Shown piece by piece: positions 63,596 through 64,000 of a stretch of DNA of 64,000 nucleotides (its first letter is position 1; every line of letters begins with the position of its first letter). The stretch lies in NCBI GenBank assembly GCA_036501425.1, contig DASYAI010000077.1, forward strand, positions 48,593-112,592. Reading direction: 5' to 3'. The stretch is from DATKRB01 sp036501425. Lineage in GTDB: Bacteria; Actinomycetota; Acidimicrobiia; Acidimicrobiales; RAAP-2. A program made the translations under genes and the position numbers. The notes under the pieces were generated by a model that worked only from the letters and a program-made list of their open reading frames with translations, did no database searches and was not told the DNA's origin.

Positions 63596-63637
63596 TCTCT
63601 GGTTTCGTGATGCTGCCCTCGGGCAGGGTCGGAGACC

Positions 63638-64000
<363 letters not shown>

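Larger units (their letters stand above)
63296..63637 (+). other. rrn leader RNA region
   Basis: This stretch of about 340 bp has no protein gene. From 5' to 3' it holds a compound hairpin at 63305-63342, a hairpin at 63358-63378 (CCCGGCGC/GCGCCGGG), a boxA-like GCTCCTTGAAAAC near 63431, a short GACCC/GGGTC hairpin near 63540, a perfect 12-bp stem at 63566-63595, and a CTGCC/GGCAG hairpin near 63613. Confidence 0.7.

Overview
The window is a continuous, very GC-rich stretch of bacterial chromosome carrying almost only housekeeping genes. It ends inside a 16S rRNA gene. Gene order points to Actinobacteria: mIHF-gmk-rpoZ-coaBC-metK-priA-def-fmt-rpe-rib, the infC-rpmI-rplT-pheST block with a DUF1844-like neighbour, and argCJBDFRGH. 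The 16S 5' end, the small unplaced proteins and the PriA without ATPase motifs suggest class Acidimicrobiia; that class-level call is an inference. No mobile element, prophage, CRISPR array, tRNA or toxin-antitoxin pair was seen.

Layout. 1-3147: dnaE, cut by the window edge. 3213-7628: two unplaced conserved proteins, a YyaL-type thioredoxin/glycosidase-fold protein and an SDR oxidoreductase. 7691-13567: menaquinone genes menE(-), menB, menA, menH(-), menD. 13718-16157: tyrS, a lipoprotein and a flavin-reductase-like protein. 16175-20402: small unplaced proteins, a Cys-rich protein, a MaoC hydratase, an Nfu-type Fe-S protein and a prepilin peptidase. 20443-23793: aroC-aroK-aroB-aroQ (shikimate pathway). 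24007-25044: efp and nusB. 25136-34636: pyrR-pyrB-pyrC-carA-carB-pyrD-pyrF, giving the pyrimidine route to UMP except for pyrE. 34655-40568: mihF, gmk, rpoZ, coaBC, metK, priA. 40651-46748: def, fmt, rpe, ribD, ribBA, ribH, hisG. 46745-51184: a cold-shock-like protein, a DUF1844-like protein(-), infC, rpmI, rplT, an rRNA methyltransferase, pheS; then pheT to 53752. 53880-62564: the complete arginine operon argCJBDFRGH. 62557-63270: a 3-methyladenine DNA glycosylase. 63267-64000: an rrn promoter, a structured leader and the 16S 5' end.

Expression style. Operon genes are joined by 4-nt stop/start overlaps, mostly GTGA, and by three RTGGCTGA 8-nt overlaps. Many first genes have a TANNNT-type -10 hexamer only 6-8 nt before the start codon and no Shine-Dalgarno sequence, which implies leaderless transcripts. 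Two divergent pairs (menE/menB and DUF1844/infC) have -10 hexamers that overlap on opposite strands.

The most interesting signals are regulatory and structural rather than a new gene system. They are a PyrR-type RNA hairpin whose loop arm can also pair with the pyrR Shine-Dalgarno, an infC AUA start, probable CTG starts for two genes, and short tandem duplications that repeatedly fall on gene junctions (pyrB/pyrC, argB/argD, argG, def/fmt, pheS/pheT and others), in some cases multiplying the start or stop codon. I found no convincing undescribed multi-gene system.
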